Shown one piece after another: positions 44,760 through 52,862 of a stretch of 64,000 nucleotides of DNA; position 1 is the stretch's first letter; each line of letters begins with the position of its first letter. The notes beneath the pieces were generated by a model. The model made no database searches. It was not told the origin of the DNA and worked only from the letters and a program-made list of their open reading frames with translations. Both the position numbers and the translations under genes were made by a program. Source of the DNA: an uncultured Lachnospiraceae bacterium (GTDB lineage: Bacteria > Bacillota > Clostridia > Lachnospirales > Lachnospiraceae); NCBI GenBank assembly GCA_910584965.1, contig CAJUDZ010000005.1, positions 62,001 through 126,000 on the forward strand. The letters run 5' to 3'.

Positions 44760-46145
44760 TTACCATTCATCTGCATCCGGCTCTTCCCCTACAAGCACGA
44801 GATGAATGATATGAGCCAGCGGGTCGATGGCGTTCATGATCTCCTCCACGGTATTGTTCTGGGCCCCCAGCTCAATCAGTAGGGATTTGGGACGAAGATG
44901 AAGATTGTAGCGGTACGCTTTCAGATAGATTCGTCTCGCGATACCCGGATAATATTCGTTGCTCGCTGTCTGCATCTGGAAGGAAAAAGCCAGATTATCG
45001 TCAAGATAAGGGTTTTCCAGCGACTCTATCTTTCCGCTCCGCGCCGTACGGCTCAGACCGTTGAAAAACATAAACTGCGCCGTAGGCCTGCCCTGCAGAT
45101 CCACGACCAGGCGTCTGTCTTCCGGCATCGCGTCCCGGTGCAGATCGATAATGACTTCGATCGACGGATTTTCCGCAAGAATCTGTTCGAGCACCGGAAG
45201 CGAATTGCTGTATGCGTAATCTCTCGATTCTTTGTCAAAACTATCCGTATTATGTATGACATTATATCCGTATTTGTCCCGTAGCAAGCGGGCCAGTTTT
45301 TCTCCGGCTCCCACAATCGTTGTCGATTCGTCTCCGGGAACGGAATCCTTAAAAGCCTCCTGAGAGTGGGTATGATAAATCAAAATCTGCGGATTATCAC
45401 TGGTTCCCTGCATCCGCATATCTTTGGAAAGAAGGTCCTGCGTGTTTAACAGTTCCGCCCCCGCCGACGTGGTAGAATCGACCGCGTAAAAAGCCTTAAC
45501 CAGTTCCGTATAGTCCTGCAAATTCTGCCATTGATAGCGGTATGCCGGTTCTTCTACTTCATGAAAAACCTGTTCCGCCTGTTGACCTTCCAAGTCAATA
45601 TCTTCCGGCATCTCTTCCGCCTCTTCTGAGGCCGCTCTGTTCTCGTCGGCAAGTCCATTTTCTGCGAGAAAAGCTTCTTCCAGACTTTTATCCAGATGAA
45701 TTGCATCGTCTCCATATTCCAGAGAACCTTCCGCGATATCCTTTCTGTTTTCATCTGTCCCTTCCAGCAAAAGCAGCTGTGCGTAATCGCTTTCTTTCAT
45801 GGCCTCCGCATCGTATTCGCCCGGCTGTTCCATGCTGTAAAGAAAAACCGGGAGATTTTTCAACACAAGCCTGTCGAGCAGACTGTCACCGGCCTTTCTC
45901 TGCTCCGGCCGCAAAACGGTAAGACCCGGCAGCCAGACATTCTGAACAGACTGCTCAAACCATGCCTGCAATTTGCCCGTCTCTTCTTTTTCCTGTGTTT
46001 TTGCGCTGTTGTAAAGCTCCTGTAAAAAAGCAATGCCCGCCATTATGCACAGAATCAGAAACAGAATCCGCAGCACACCGCGCCCGATATGAATCTCTCC
46101 GTTCCAATTTCCAAATAACCGCCTTTTTTTCATGTATGCACCCAT
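44760..46145 (-). CDS. spoIIP: SpoIIP, stage II sporulation peptidoglycan hydrolase
   Basis: 461 residues; the start may instead be the Met at 46133 (MKKRRLF). An N-terminal membrane helix (about 25-45) is followed by an acidic linker. The SpoIIP amidase/endopeptidase domain has ILIYHTHSQEAF, VIIDLHRDAM and SLLIELGAQNNTVEE, which carry the zinc-binding His/Glu residues. With SpoIID and SpoIIM it drives engulfment of the forespore. It follows gpr, as in Bacillus. Confidence 0.95.
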   Translation of the reverse strand: MGAYMKKRRLFGNWNGEIHIGRGVLRILFLILCIMAGIAFLQELYNSAKTQEKEETGKLQAWFEQSVQNVWLPGLTVLRPEQRKAGDSLLDRLVLKNLPVFLYSMEQPGEYDAEAMKESDYAQLLLLEGTDENRKDIAEGSLEYGDDAIHLDKSLEEAFLAENGLADENRAASEEAEEMPEDIDLEGQQAEQVFHEVEEPAYRYQWQNLQDYTELVKAFYAVDSTTSAGAELLNTQDLLSKDMRMQGTSDNPQILIYHTHSQEAFKDSVPGDESTTIVGAGEKLARLLRDKYGYNVIHNTDSFDKESRDYAYSNSLPVLEQILAENPSIEVIIDLHRDAMPEDRRLVVDLQGRPTAQFMFFNGLSRTARSGKIESLENPYLDDNLAFSFQMQTASNEYYPGIARRIYLKAYRYNLHLRPKSLLIELGAQNNTVEEIMNAIDPLAHIIHLVLVGEEPDADEW

Positions 46146-46276
46146 CTGTCCGCTTCAGTAGACAAGCAAATCAAAAGTTGAAACCGCTTCTTTTCAACCT
46201 TGCTTTCCCGTCCCGGCCGGGCCGTCAGAAATACCTGCCTGCCCCATTGTTCATTATATGCGGCAGATGTGCGTTC

Positions 46277-47149
46277 TCATGATAAGGAGATATCCAGCGC
46301 TTTGTTCAGAGCGTCGCAGAGAATATGACTGATCTGCTGTATCTGAAAATCCACGTCTTTGCTCGTAACATACATATTATTCAGTTCCGAAAGCGCGCTC
46401 GGATATTCTCCGACAGCATCCCCCACGATCGTCGCCGCATCCACGACCGTCGGCACGCCGATCGCCAGCACCGGAACATGTAAACTTTCTTCCGTCAGGG
46501 CATTTCTATGGTTTCCGACGCCGGAACCCGGATGGATTCCCGTATTCGTGATCTGAATCGTGCGGTTCAGCCGTTTCGTAGATCTTGCCGCCAGCGCGTC
46601 AATCACGATCACCTGATCGGGATTTGTCTGTTCAATGACGCCCTTGATAATTTCCGCCGATTCCATACCGGTCTTTGCCATAACACCTGGTATCAAACTG
46701 CTGACCATATTCATTCTGGAGCAGTTATAGGCCACTTTGCCATATTCCATGACGATATGCCTGTTAATAAAAAGATTATCGGCTACATTGGGGCCGAGAG
46801 AATCCGCAGTCACATCCCGGTTTCCCAGACCGACCACGAGAATCGACTGTTCCTCTTCCGGTTCTTTTAAAAGTTTTCTGATCTCTCCGGCCAGAATGTC
46901 CGAAATTTCCTGATGGTAATCTTCTTCCGGTTCGATCATGGCCGGCGCCTCCAGCGTCACATAGGTTCCCATCGGCTTGCCCATGGCGCGGGAGCCGTTC
47001 TTCGTCTCGATAATGACCTTTGTAATGTGCACATCGCTGTCTTTATCGTAGTTTTCTTCTACTTTTACACCATGAATTTCGTTTTCTTTCCCGTCAATAC
47101 TTTCTCTGGCTTCCAACGCCAAGTCTGTTCTGACCTGAAACCAACTCAT
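46277..47149 (-). CDS. gpr: GPR, germination protease for small acid-soluble spore proteins
   Basis: 290 residues. The N-terminal pro-region is short (QVRTDLALEARE). The aspartates implicated in catalysis are in GNRDVTADSLGP and VIVIDALAAR. The conserved GIHPGSGVGNHRNALTEE block is present. It degrades SASPs during germination after self-processing in the spore. The rpsT-gpr-spoIIP order resembles that in Bacillus. Confidence 0.95.
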   Translation of the reverse strand: MSWFQVRTDLALEARESIDGKENEIHGVKVEENYDKDSDVHITKVIIETKNGSRAMGKPMGTYVTLEAPAMIEPEEDYHQEISDILAGEIRKLLKEPEEEQSILVVGLGNRDVTADSLGPNVADNLFINRHIVMEYGKVAYNCSRMNMVSSLIPGVMAKTGMESAEIIKGVIEQTNPDQVIVIDALAARSTKRLNRTIQITNTGIHPGSGVGNHRNALTEESLHVPVLAIGVPTVVDAATIVGDAVGEYPSALSELNNMYVTSKDVDFQIQQISHILCDALNKALDISLS

Positions 47150-47283
47150 ATCTCATGTCCTCGTTTCTTCTTTCCTTTTTCTCAGGAAGGGTAAATAAGC
47201 GGGCCGGTCGGGGGCGGGCCGGAATGTTTTATTTACGGTTCCTTAGGTTTATTATATGCGTGCAAAGGGGGGCAGGTGCATGG

Positions 47284-47522
47284 GCCCGGCTGTGCAGCAA
47301 GGCGCCAGCCTGAAGCCATGCAGCCTCGATTCCGCTTCGCTCCATCTCGGTTTATTTTATACTGCAAAAGCAGTCTGATACGTGCTGGCACGATCAGCCC
47401 GGCTGTGCAGCAAGGCGCCAGCCTAAAGCCATGCAACCTCGATTCCGCTTCGCTCCATCTCGGTTCGGGCTTCGCCCTATTTTATACTGCAAAAGCAGTC
47501 TGATACGTGCTGGCACGATCAG
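47284..47522. repeat. Tandem 113-bp intergenic repeat
   Basis: Unit 1 is 47284-47396 and unit 2 is 47397-47522. The first 69 bp are identical except two G/A changes. Unit 2 carries a 13-bp insertion (CGGGCTTCGCCCT, itself a small hairpin). The shared end holds TTTATACTGCAAAA, which is inverted just downstream (TTTTTGCAGTATAAA, 47526-47540), so a larger foldback is possible. Confidence 0.88.
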
Positions 47523-47580
47523 TCTGTTTTTGCAGTATAAAGCATGGCTTTAGTTTTCGCAAAAATGTACAAATTATGTA

Positions 47581-47609
47581 TTGACAGAATTTAGTAGTTA
47601 TTCTACAAT
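47581..47609 (+). promoter_or_regulatory. Promoter of rpsT
   Basis: -35 TTGACA (47581-47586), 17-bp spacer, -10 TACAAT (47604-47609). The predicted leader before the start codon is about 82 nt. Confidence 0.85.
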
Positions 47610-47697
47610 AATAGCTGTGTGTTTCCATTAAAACGTCCGTGTCCGGATTAATGAGACACTTTCCTAAAAAATCTGATTATAACAGGAGGTGTGCATC

Positions 47698-47961
47698 TTG
47701 GCTAATATCAAATCAGCAAAGAAAAGAATTTTAGTAAACAGAACGAAGGCGGATAGAAATAAAGCGATTAAGTCCGGCGTGAAAACTGCTATGAAGAAAG
47801 TAAATGCTGCTGTTGCCGCAAACGATAAAGAAGCTGCAAAGTCCGCATTACTGGCTGCTACAGCTACGATTGATAAGGCCGCTTCGAAGGGCGTATTCCA
47901 CAAGAATAACGCAGCCAGAAAAGTATCCCGTTTAGCACAGACAGTAAATAAGATGGCATAA
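47698..47961 (+). CDS. rpsT: 30S ribosomal protein S20
   Basis: 87 residues, the normal length, rich in Lys/Ala with ANIKSAKKRILVNRTKADRNK at the N-terminus and GVFHKNNAARKVSRLAQTVNK at the C-terminus. The start is a TTG with a perfect AGGAGGT site 7 nt before it; the non-AUG start recalls the weak-start rpsT of other bacteria, where S20 limits its own translation. It is transcribed divergently from gpr and ends at a strong terminator. Confidence 0.97.
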   Translation: MANIKSAKKRILVNRTKADRNKAIKSGVKTAMKKVNAAVAANDKEAAKSALLAATATIDKAASKGVFHKNNAARKVSRLAQTVNKMA

Positions 47962-48014
47962 GTGCTGTCAGGATTTACGCCTGGTCTGAGAAAATAAATA
48001 ATACATTATATTAT

Positions 48015-48056
48015 AATAAAAAACAACCCATACCGTCATGTGGGTTGTTTTTTATT
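48015..48056. terminator. Bidirectional terminator between rpsT and the TPM gene
   Basis: Arms AAACAACCCA and TGGGTTGTTT form a stem with A-rich sequence before and T-rich sequence after. It can therefore end transcription of rpsT (plus) and of the convergent TPM-domain gene (minus). Confidence 0.9.
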
Positions 48057-48110
48057 GTTTAAAATGATTTCTGATCGGCGTTGGCGTTTTTCATTGGCAG
48101 ATGCTTACGG

Positions 48111-48989
48111 TCAGCGGCTGTGTCCGCCTCCTCCGTGGCTTCCGCCCCCGCCTCCGCTGCTGCCCCCGCCGCTATGGCTTCCGCCGCCGCTGTTCGATTC
48201 GATCCGGCGCTTCGTAACGGTTTTTCTGATGAAAATATCCTGTTTATTTGTAAAATGCTCTACGCCGCCTTCCAGATAGGTAACTGCCGTCGTTGTTTTG
48301 CTGCCGCTTCCGGATTTCCAGTTTGCCGGGATATAAATAACAAGCGCTATTATTCCGGCCAGCAACGGAAGCCAGCCGGGAAAATTCACGTTCAGAACCC
48401 GTTTTCCCGTCATATCCCGGTAAAATTCATTCACATAAGTCTTATACGCGCGGTAGGGATCATCTTCCACATACAAATACACATCGTCCAGAATGCGGTC
48501 AATATCCGCATCCGAATAAGCGTCCTTTACAATGCCCGTCGTGCAGAACCAGGTATGTATCTTTCCGTCAGCCTCCCGGAACCAGTTGTCAACCAGTATG
48601 ACGCCGTCTCCGTTCGGTTTATTATAGCCGAAATTATTTTCCTCATAATACTCTTCCGCAAAAACTCTGACAAACTGATTATAAGGCACATCCGGCTCGA
48701 TCTCTCTCGCGTATTCCTCCAGCGATTCATACAGCGTAACGAGAACGATGTCGCATCCCGTCTGCTTTTCTCTTCTGGCGATCAGCTCTTCCAGACTTTT
48801 CTCTTCTTCGTCCGTCAGCACATCCGCATGGTCAAATACACGCCGGGTCGTCTTACACGCCGTATTCGTCCGCTCGTGATTTCCTTTCATCGCCGCTATG
48901 CCCTGCACGCCTTTTACAGCTCCGAGTATAACCGCGAGAACCGCAATCGCAATAAATATCCATTTAAAATATCTGAAATATTCTTTCAT
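48111..48989 (-). CDS. TPM-domain membrane protein (YgcG-like)
   Basis: 292 residues. There is a membrane helix at about 8-28, then a TPM domain (about 50-200: VFDHADVLTDEEEKSLEELI, GCDIVLVTL, NGDGVILVDNW). A second helix near 205-222 is followed by a cytosolic-type tail ending in Gly/Ser/His repeats (SGGGSHSGGGSSGGGG). TPM proteins are poorly defined; some are thought to have phosphatase or protein-maintenance roles at membranes. It is the third gene of the Mn2+-riboswitch unit, after the zinc-ribbon and GDT1-like genes. The His/Gly tail could bind metal (inference). Confidence 0.88.
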   Translation of the reverse strand: MKEYFRYFKWIFIAIAVLAVILGAVKGVQGIAAMKGNHERTNTACKTTRRVFDHADVLTDEEEKSLEELIARREKQTGCDIVLVTLYESLEEYAREIEPDVPYNQFVRVFAEEYYEENNFGYNKPNGDGVILVDNWFREADGKIHTWFCTTGIVKDAYSDADIDRILDDVYLYVEDDPYRAYKTYVNEFYRDMTGKRVLNVNFPGWLPLLAGIIALVIYIPANWKSGSGSKTTTAVTYLEGGVEHFTNKQDIFIRKTVTKRRIESNSGGGSHSGGGSSGGGGGSHGGGGHSR

Positions 48990-49035
48990 ACTTTTTCCCC
49001 ATATACCGCAAATGCGGCTTTCTGAACCGATCTGC

Positions 49036-50019
49036 TTACAGCATTCCCAAAATGGCGCCGATCAGATAAAAAATCGCACTGACGGAAAACATCGTCGTCA
49101 GACCGTACAAAATCACTTTTCTTCCGGATACCGGCGTCTTACCGGTTACTTTCCCTGTCTGCCCGTTCACATGGAACCGCCAGGTCTTTCCCTGATACTG
49201 GTACAGATACATCCACACCGGCATAAGCACATAACGGATGTCATTCCTTTGCAAATGCAGGTTCTTTCGCCCCGGCCTGATGGTGTTGTATCCCGAAAGA
49301 GAACCCTGCATCAACGATTCCGACGCATCCCGCACCTTCACCTGGGCGCGTCCTTCCAGTTCCGGCGCGCTCTGGTTATAGACTTCTCCGTCAAAACCGG
49401 ACATGTATTTGGGATCAAACTCTTCCAGTTCCTGATAGGCGTAAGGCTCCATCAAATCCATTTCGCCGTCATCCATCATAAAGGACGCGTCTACCGGCAC
49501 TTTATCGAAATCCGCCTCCATCTGTCTGATAATATGATAATATGAAGTTTCCGTATATTCCATATCACCCTGCCGCCAGCTCCGCACCCTCGTGCCTTCG
49601 CCTTCAAAGTCATAATGCGCCTGATAGCCGTACAGCCAGAAAGGAACGTAAATGCCCTGTAACTTTTCCAGACTCTTCTGTGAAAGAAACCCCGCCGGGA
49701 GAAATGTCTTTTTATGAAACTCCTGATTCAGCCGCTCCACCGCCATATCCTTGTTGAGCCTGAAAGGCAGAATCTGGTGAGGCTTAAAAACGCCGTCGAT
49801 TCTTTCCTCATAAACAATATAACTGCCGCAATGCGCACATCTTCCCGCCGACGCATACTGGCCGGGCGTAATCGGCGCGCCGCAGTTACCGCACTGTGCC
49901 AGGGAATTGTCCCTCACAATGTTCTCGCTGTCCAGGCTTTCACAGTGCGGACAATACATTCTTTTTCTGGATGGCTCATAAATCGTATTGCCGCCGCAGT
50001 TCTTACATTTATAGATCAT
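49036..50019 (-). CDS. Zinc-ribbon membrane protein of unknown function
   Basis: 327 residues. The N-terminus has three CxxC pairs in zinc-ribbon style (CKNCG, CPHCE, CGNCG, CAHCG, about residues 4-60). A central domain follows with FWLYGYQAHYDFEGEG and two PVWMYLYQYQGKTWRF-like strands. A single membrane helix lies at the C-terminus (about 303-325). Similar proteins accompany TPM or LemA proteins in other bacteria, but I cannot assign a function. It is encoded between the GDT1-like transporter and the TPM gene. Confidence 0.85.
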   Translation of the reverse strand: MIYKCKNCGGNTIYEPSRKRMYCPHCESLDSENIVRDNSLAQCGNCGAPITPGQYASAGRCAHCGSYIVYEERIDGVFKPHQILPFRLNKDMAVERLNQEFHKKTFLPAGFLSQKSLEKLQGIYVPFWLYGYQAHYDFEGEGTRVRSWRQGDMEYTETSYYHIIRQMEADFDKVPVDASFMMDDGEMDLMEPYAYQELEEFDPKYMSGFDGEVYNQSAPELEGRAQVKVRDASESLMQGSLSGYNTIRPGRKNLHLQRNDIRYVLMPVWMYLYQYQGKTWRFHVNGQTGKVTGKTPVSGRKVILYGLTTMFSVSAIFYLIGAILGML

Positions 50020-50082
50020 ATGGATAACCGTTCCCCTCTCCGTTGATTCATATCAGGCTCTTTCCGGAATTTCTCCGAAACT

Positions 50083-50766
50083 TCAATGTTTCCCGGCACG
50101 CCTTTTTCCGAAAATATACAGACACAAAATTGCAAAAACAACTGTTATGAAAAGACAGCCGGCCACGGCTTTTATCCCGGCTCCGAAAATAAGCAGCATT
50201 GCCTCCCGGATGCTTATCACGCCAAATACCGCAAATATCCCAAAGGAAACGGCATTCAGAATGCCTGTCGGCATCTTGCTTTTTAAAACCACACCGACAA
50301 TCAGTCCGATCAGATCGGCAAGAATCAGCCCGAGCGTACAGCCCAAAAATACCTGAAAAGCGCTTACCAACTGATGATTTGTATAATTTGCCGCAAGGGT
50401 AATCGCCGAAAGCTGCGTCTTGTCGCCAAGCTCTCCAATGAAAAAAGAACCGAAAATTGCCAAAATGGGCCCGGCCTTATGCTTCATTTCCTTCTCTTCT
50501 TCCTCTTCTTCCCCTTTCAGGGTCGAATACGCAAACCAGAAGAAGGCAAGGCCTGCCGCAAGCTTGATAATCCTCATATCCAGATAGCTTCCAAGCGCCG
50601 CTCCCACACCGACAGCCAGCACATTCAAAAGAACCGTTGCAAGCCAGGTTCCCGTCAGAATATGGGAAACCTTATACTTTCCGGCCATCGCCACGAGCAG
50701 AAGCTGTGTTTTATCCCCCATCTCCGCAATAAATATCGTGAATAGAACTGTCAGAAAAATCGTCAT
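50083..50766 (-). CDS. TMEM165/GDT1 family Mn2+/Ca2+ transporter
   Basis: 227 residues with about six to seven membrane helices. Both hallmark motifs are intact: AEMGDKTQLLLVAMA near residue 14-28 and GELGDKTQLSAITLA near 112-126. Bacterial homologues such as MneA export Mn2+. An acidic Glu/Lys loop lies between the two halves. A probable yybP-ykoY Mn2+ riboswitch in the leader supports a role in manganese homeostasis. Two downstream genes on the same strand probably share its transcript. Confidence 0.93.
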   Translation of the reverse strand: MTIFLTVLFTIFIAEMGDKTQLLLVAMAGKYKVSHILTGTWLATVLLNVLAVGVGAALGSYLDMRIIKLAAGLAFFWFAYSTLKGEEEEEEKEMKHKAGPILAIFGSFFIGELGDKTQLSAITLAANYTNHQLVSAFQVFLGCTLGLILADLIGLIVGVVLKSKMPTGILNAVSFGIFAVFGVISIREAMLLIFGAGIKAVAGCLFITVVFAILCLYIFGKRRAGKH

Positions 50767-50884
50767 CTTACCGCTTCCTTTCTTTTGTTAATTATCCTAT
50801 AGAGCAAAGCAGCGGGTACATTGCTGTATCCGCCTTTTTTTACAGGCCGCGGCCAAAGATTTCTCTCTGTTCCATAAAAAAAGA

Positions 50885-50993
50885 CACATGTACAGCACTC
50901 CGCCCCACATGAGTCTCATCAATTAAGATATACCAGGCTTTCACCAGTATGTTGATATACCGCGCCATGCCGGCGCCGACTACTCCCTCATTT
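50885..50993 (-). ncRNA. Probable yybP-ykoY Mn2+ riboswitch
   Basis: The leader starts right after the promoter with GAGGGAGTAGTC, like the GGGGAGUAG signature of the yybP-ykoY class. It continues with a GCGCCGGCATGGCGC hairpin, and a second conserved-type ATGAGACTCATG segment closes against ACATGTGTC. A later hairpin with arms GCGG-TACA and TGTA-CCGC and a GCAA loop (about 50810-50836) could be the expression platform. A GDT1-family gene downstream is a known regulon member. Covariance-model scoring was not possible here. Confidence 0.72.
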
Positions 50994-51001
50994 GTGTGTA
51001 T

Positions 51002-51030
51002 ATTATAACGGTTTTAAGGCCATACGTCAA
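51002..51030 (-). promoter_or_regulatory. Promoter of the GDT1-zinc ribbon-TPM unit
   Basis: Minus strand: -35 TTGACG (51030-51025), 17-bp spacer, perfect -10 TATAAT (51007-51002). The predicted start point is within a few bases of the riboswitch 5' end. Confidence 0.85.
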
Positions 51031-51106
51031 GATATTTCCCATTTTCTGCCTTTCCCATGCCCCATGCCCCCCCGGCCGGGCTATTGCATTTTTTTCAAAT
51101 ACCCCA

Positions 51107-51135
51107 TTGCCCTGTCCCATGAATTTTTATATACT
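51107..51135 (+). promoter_or_regulatory. Promoter of the PurF-like gene
   Basis: -35 TTGCCC (51107-51112), 17-bp spacer, -10 TATACT (51130-51135), about 50 nt upstream of the ATG at 51188. It diverges from the GDT1 promoter about 100 bp away. Confidence 0.65.
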
Positions 51136-51187
51136 ATTATTAGTACCAAAAACATCTTATGCGCACAGACAGAACATGGAGGATATT

Positions 51188-52594
51188 ATGGGTGGATTTT
51201 TTGGCGTTGCATCTAAGGAAGACTGCACGTTTGATTTATTTTTTGGCACGGATTATCATTCCCATCTCGGAACAAGACGGGCTGGTATGGCCGTTTACAG
51301 CAAAGAGCACGGTTTTGACCGGGCCATTCACAACATCGAAAACGCGCCTTTTCGCACCAAGTTCGACAAAGATATCAATAAAATGAACGGCACGCTCGGC
51401 ATCGGCTGCATATCCGATTACGAGCCACAGCCGCTGATCATTCGTTCCCATCACGGAACATATGCCATCACCACCGTCGGTAAAATCAATAATAAGGAAA
51501 AAATCGTCGATCAGCTTTTCCGGAGCGGACACGCTCATTTTCTGGAAATGAGCGGCGGAGACATCAACGCGACCGAACTTGTGGCCGCGATCATCAATCA
51601 GAAGGAAAACCTGATTGAGGGCCTGCAATACGCCCAGGAACTGATCGAAGGTTCCATGACGATGCTGCTCATGACGCCGAAAGGCATCTATGCCGCCAGA
51701 GACCGTCTTGGACGTACTCCGCTCGTGGTCGGTAAAAAAGAGTCCGGCTGCTGCGTTTCATTTGAAAGCTTCGCCTATCTGAATCTGGGCTATCAGGATG
51801 AAAGAGAGCTCGGCCCCGGCGAGATCGCAATCGTTACGCCTGAAGGCATAAAGACGCTTTCAGCCCCGGGAAATGATATGAAAATCTGTACGTTTCTCTG
51901 GGTTTATTACGGTTATCCGTCCTCCGCTTACGAAGGCATCAGCGTGGAACAGATGCGTTATAACTGCGGCGCCAAACTGGCGCAGAGAGACGATGTCCGG
52001 CCGGATATCGTTGCCGGCGTACCGGACTCCGGCACGGCGCACGCGATCGGCTATGCAAATGAGTCGGGAATCCCCTTTTCCAGACCATTTATTAAGTATA
52101 CGCCGACCTGGCCCCGCTCCTTCATGCCGTCTATCCAGAGCAAGCGGAATCTCATTGCGAAAATGAAGCTGATTCCGGTACACGATCTCATCAAAGACCG
52201 CAGTCTGCTGCTGATCGACGATTCCATCGTGCGCGGGACGCAGCTTGGGGAAACGACGGAATTTCTGTACCAGAGCGGCGCGAAGGAAGTTCATATCCGT
52301 CCCGCCTGCCCGCCGCTTCTTTTCGGCTGTAAATACCTGAATTTCTCGCGTTCATCTTCCGAAATGGAGCTGATTACCAGACAGGTCATCCAGCAAATGG
52401 AAGCGGACAATCCCTATCCGAACCTGACCGCCTATGCGGATCCGGAATCCGCGCAATATCATGACATGCTGGAAAAAATAAGGGAGAGACTCAATTTTAC
52501 TTCTCTCCGCTATAACCGTCTGGACGATATGATCGATTCGGTCGGTATCGATAAATCAAAATTATGTACGTATTGCTGGGATGGGCGTGAATAA
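51188..52594 (+). CDS. PurF-like phosphoribosyltransferase with inactivated glutaminase domain
   Basis: 468 residues from the ATG at 51188 (GGAGG 6 nt upstream). The start MGGFFGVAS aligns with the CGVFGI start of mature PurF, so the nucleophile cysteine is Gly. The glutaminase motifs GHVRYST and HNGNL are also not recognisable (GIGCISDYE, TVGKINN). The transferase half is intact: GVPDSGTAHAIGYA and the PRPP loop LLIDDSIVRGT near 342-352. The four [4Fe-4S] cysteines of Bacillus-type PurF are kept (about 234, 380, 459, 462; CTFLW, GCKYL, LCTYC). A true purF lies 7 kb away. It may use ammonia, serve another pathway or be regulatory; the substrate is unknown. Confidence 0.9.
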   Translation: MGGFFGVASKEDCTFDLFFGTDYHSHLGTRRAGMAVYSKEHGFDRAIHNIENAPFRTKFDKDINKMNGTLGIGCISDYEPQPLIIRSHHGTYAITTVGKINNKEKIVDQLFRSGHAHFLEMSGGDINATELVAAIINQKENLIEGLQYAQELIEGSMTMLLMTPKGIYAARDRLGRTPLVVGKKESGCCVSFESFAYLNLGYQDERELGPGEIAIVTPEGIKTLSAPGNDMKICTFLWVYYGYPSSAYEGISVEQMRYNCGAKLAQRDDVRPDIVAGVPDSGTAHAIGYANESGIPFSRPFIKYTPTWPRSFMPSIQSKRNLIAKMKLIPVHDLIKDRSLLLIDDSIVRGTQLGETTEFLYQSGAKEVHIRPACPPLLFGCKYLNFSRSSSEMELITRQVIQQMEADNPYPNLTAYADPESAQYHDMLEKIRERLNFTSLRYNRLDDMIDSVGIDKSKLCTYCWDGRE

Positions 52595-52861
52595 ATCGTC
52601 GCCCGGCGGCGACGATTATGAGAATGCTTCGCATTCTCCCCTGGATGGAGGATTGTTGTTGCTATTTTGAATGAGAATAATAAATCGTCGCCCGGCGGCG
52701 ACGATTATGAGAATGCTTCGCATTCTCCCCTAAAATGGGGACATGTTGTTGCTATTTTGAACAAGCATTCTCCCCTGGATGGGGGTTTGTTATTGCTATT
52801 TTGAACAAGCATTAAAAAATCGTCGCCCGGCGGCGACGATTTGGGAATGGGGTTTGTTATT
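52594..52861. repeat. Array of paired hairpin repeats between convergent genes
   Basis: Hairpin A (arms AATCGTCGCC/GGCGACGATT, CGGC loop) occurs at 52594-52617, 52683-52706 and 52818-52841. Hairpin B (arms GAGAATGC/GCATTCTC, TTC loop) occurs at 52620-52638 and 52709-52727, with half copies near 52763-52772 and 52808-52813. Each block is followed by the sequence TTGTTRTTGCTATTTT (four copies). The unit is ~87-89 bp. It fills the gap between the PurF-like and SufB-like stop codons and may double as terminators. Confidence 0.92.
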
Positions 52862-52862
52862 G

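Larger units (their letters stand above)
47150..47697. other. 548-bp divergent gap between gpr and rpsT
   Basis: Holds, from left: a GC-rich stretch with two CCGGCCCGC copies (about 47203-47226); a perfect -10 TATAAT on the minus strand (47256-47251) without a clear -35; a duplicated ~113-bp repeat (47284-47522); the rpsT promoter (47581-47609); and the rpsT leader. Short frames here are repeat-derived and do not look coding. Confidence 0.6.

Noticed and set aside
47233..47503. Short proteins encoded in the gpr-rpsT gap
   Set aside because: They arise from the duplicated repeat, run in both directions and lack ribosome sites.
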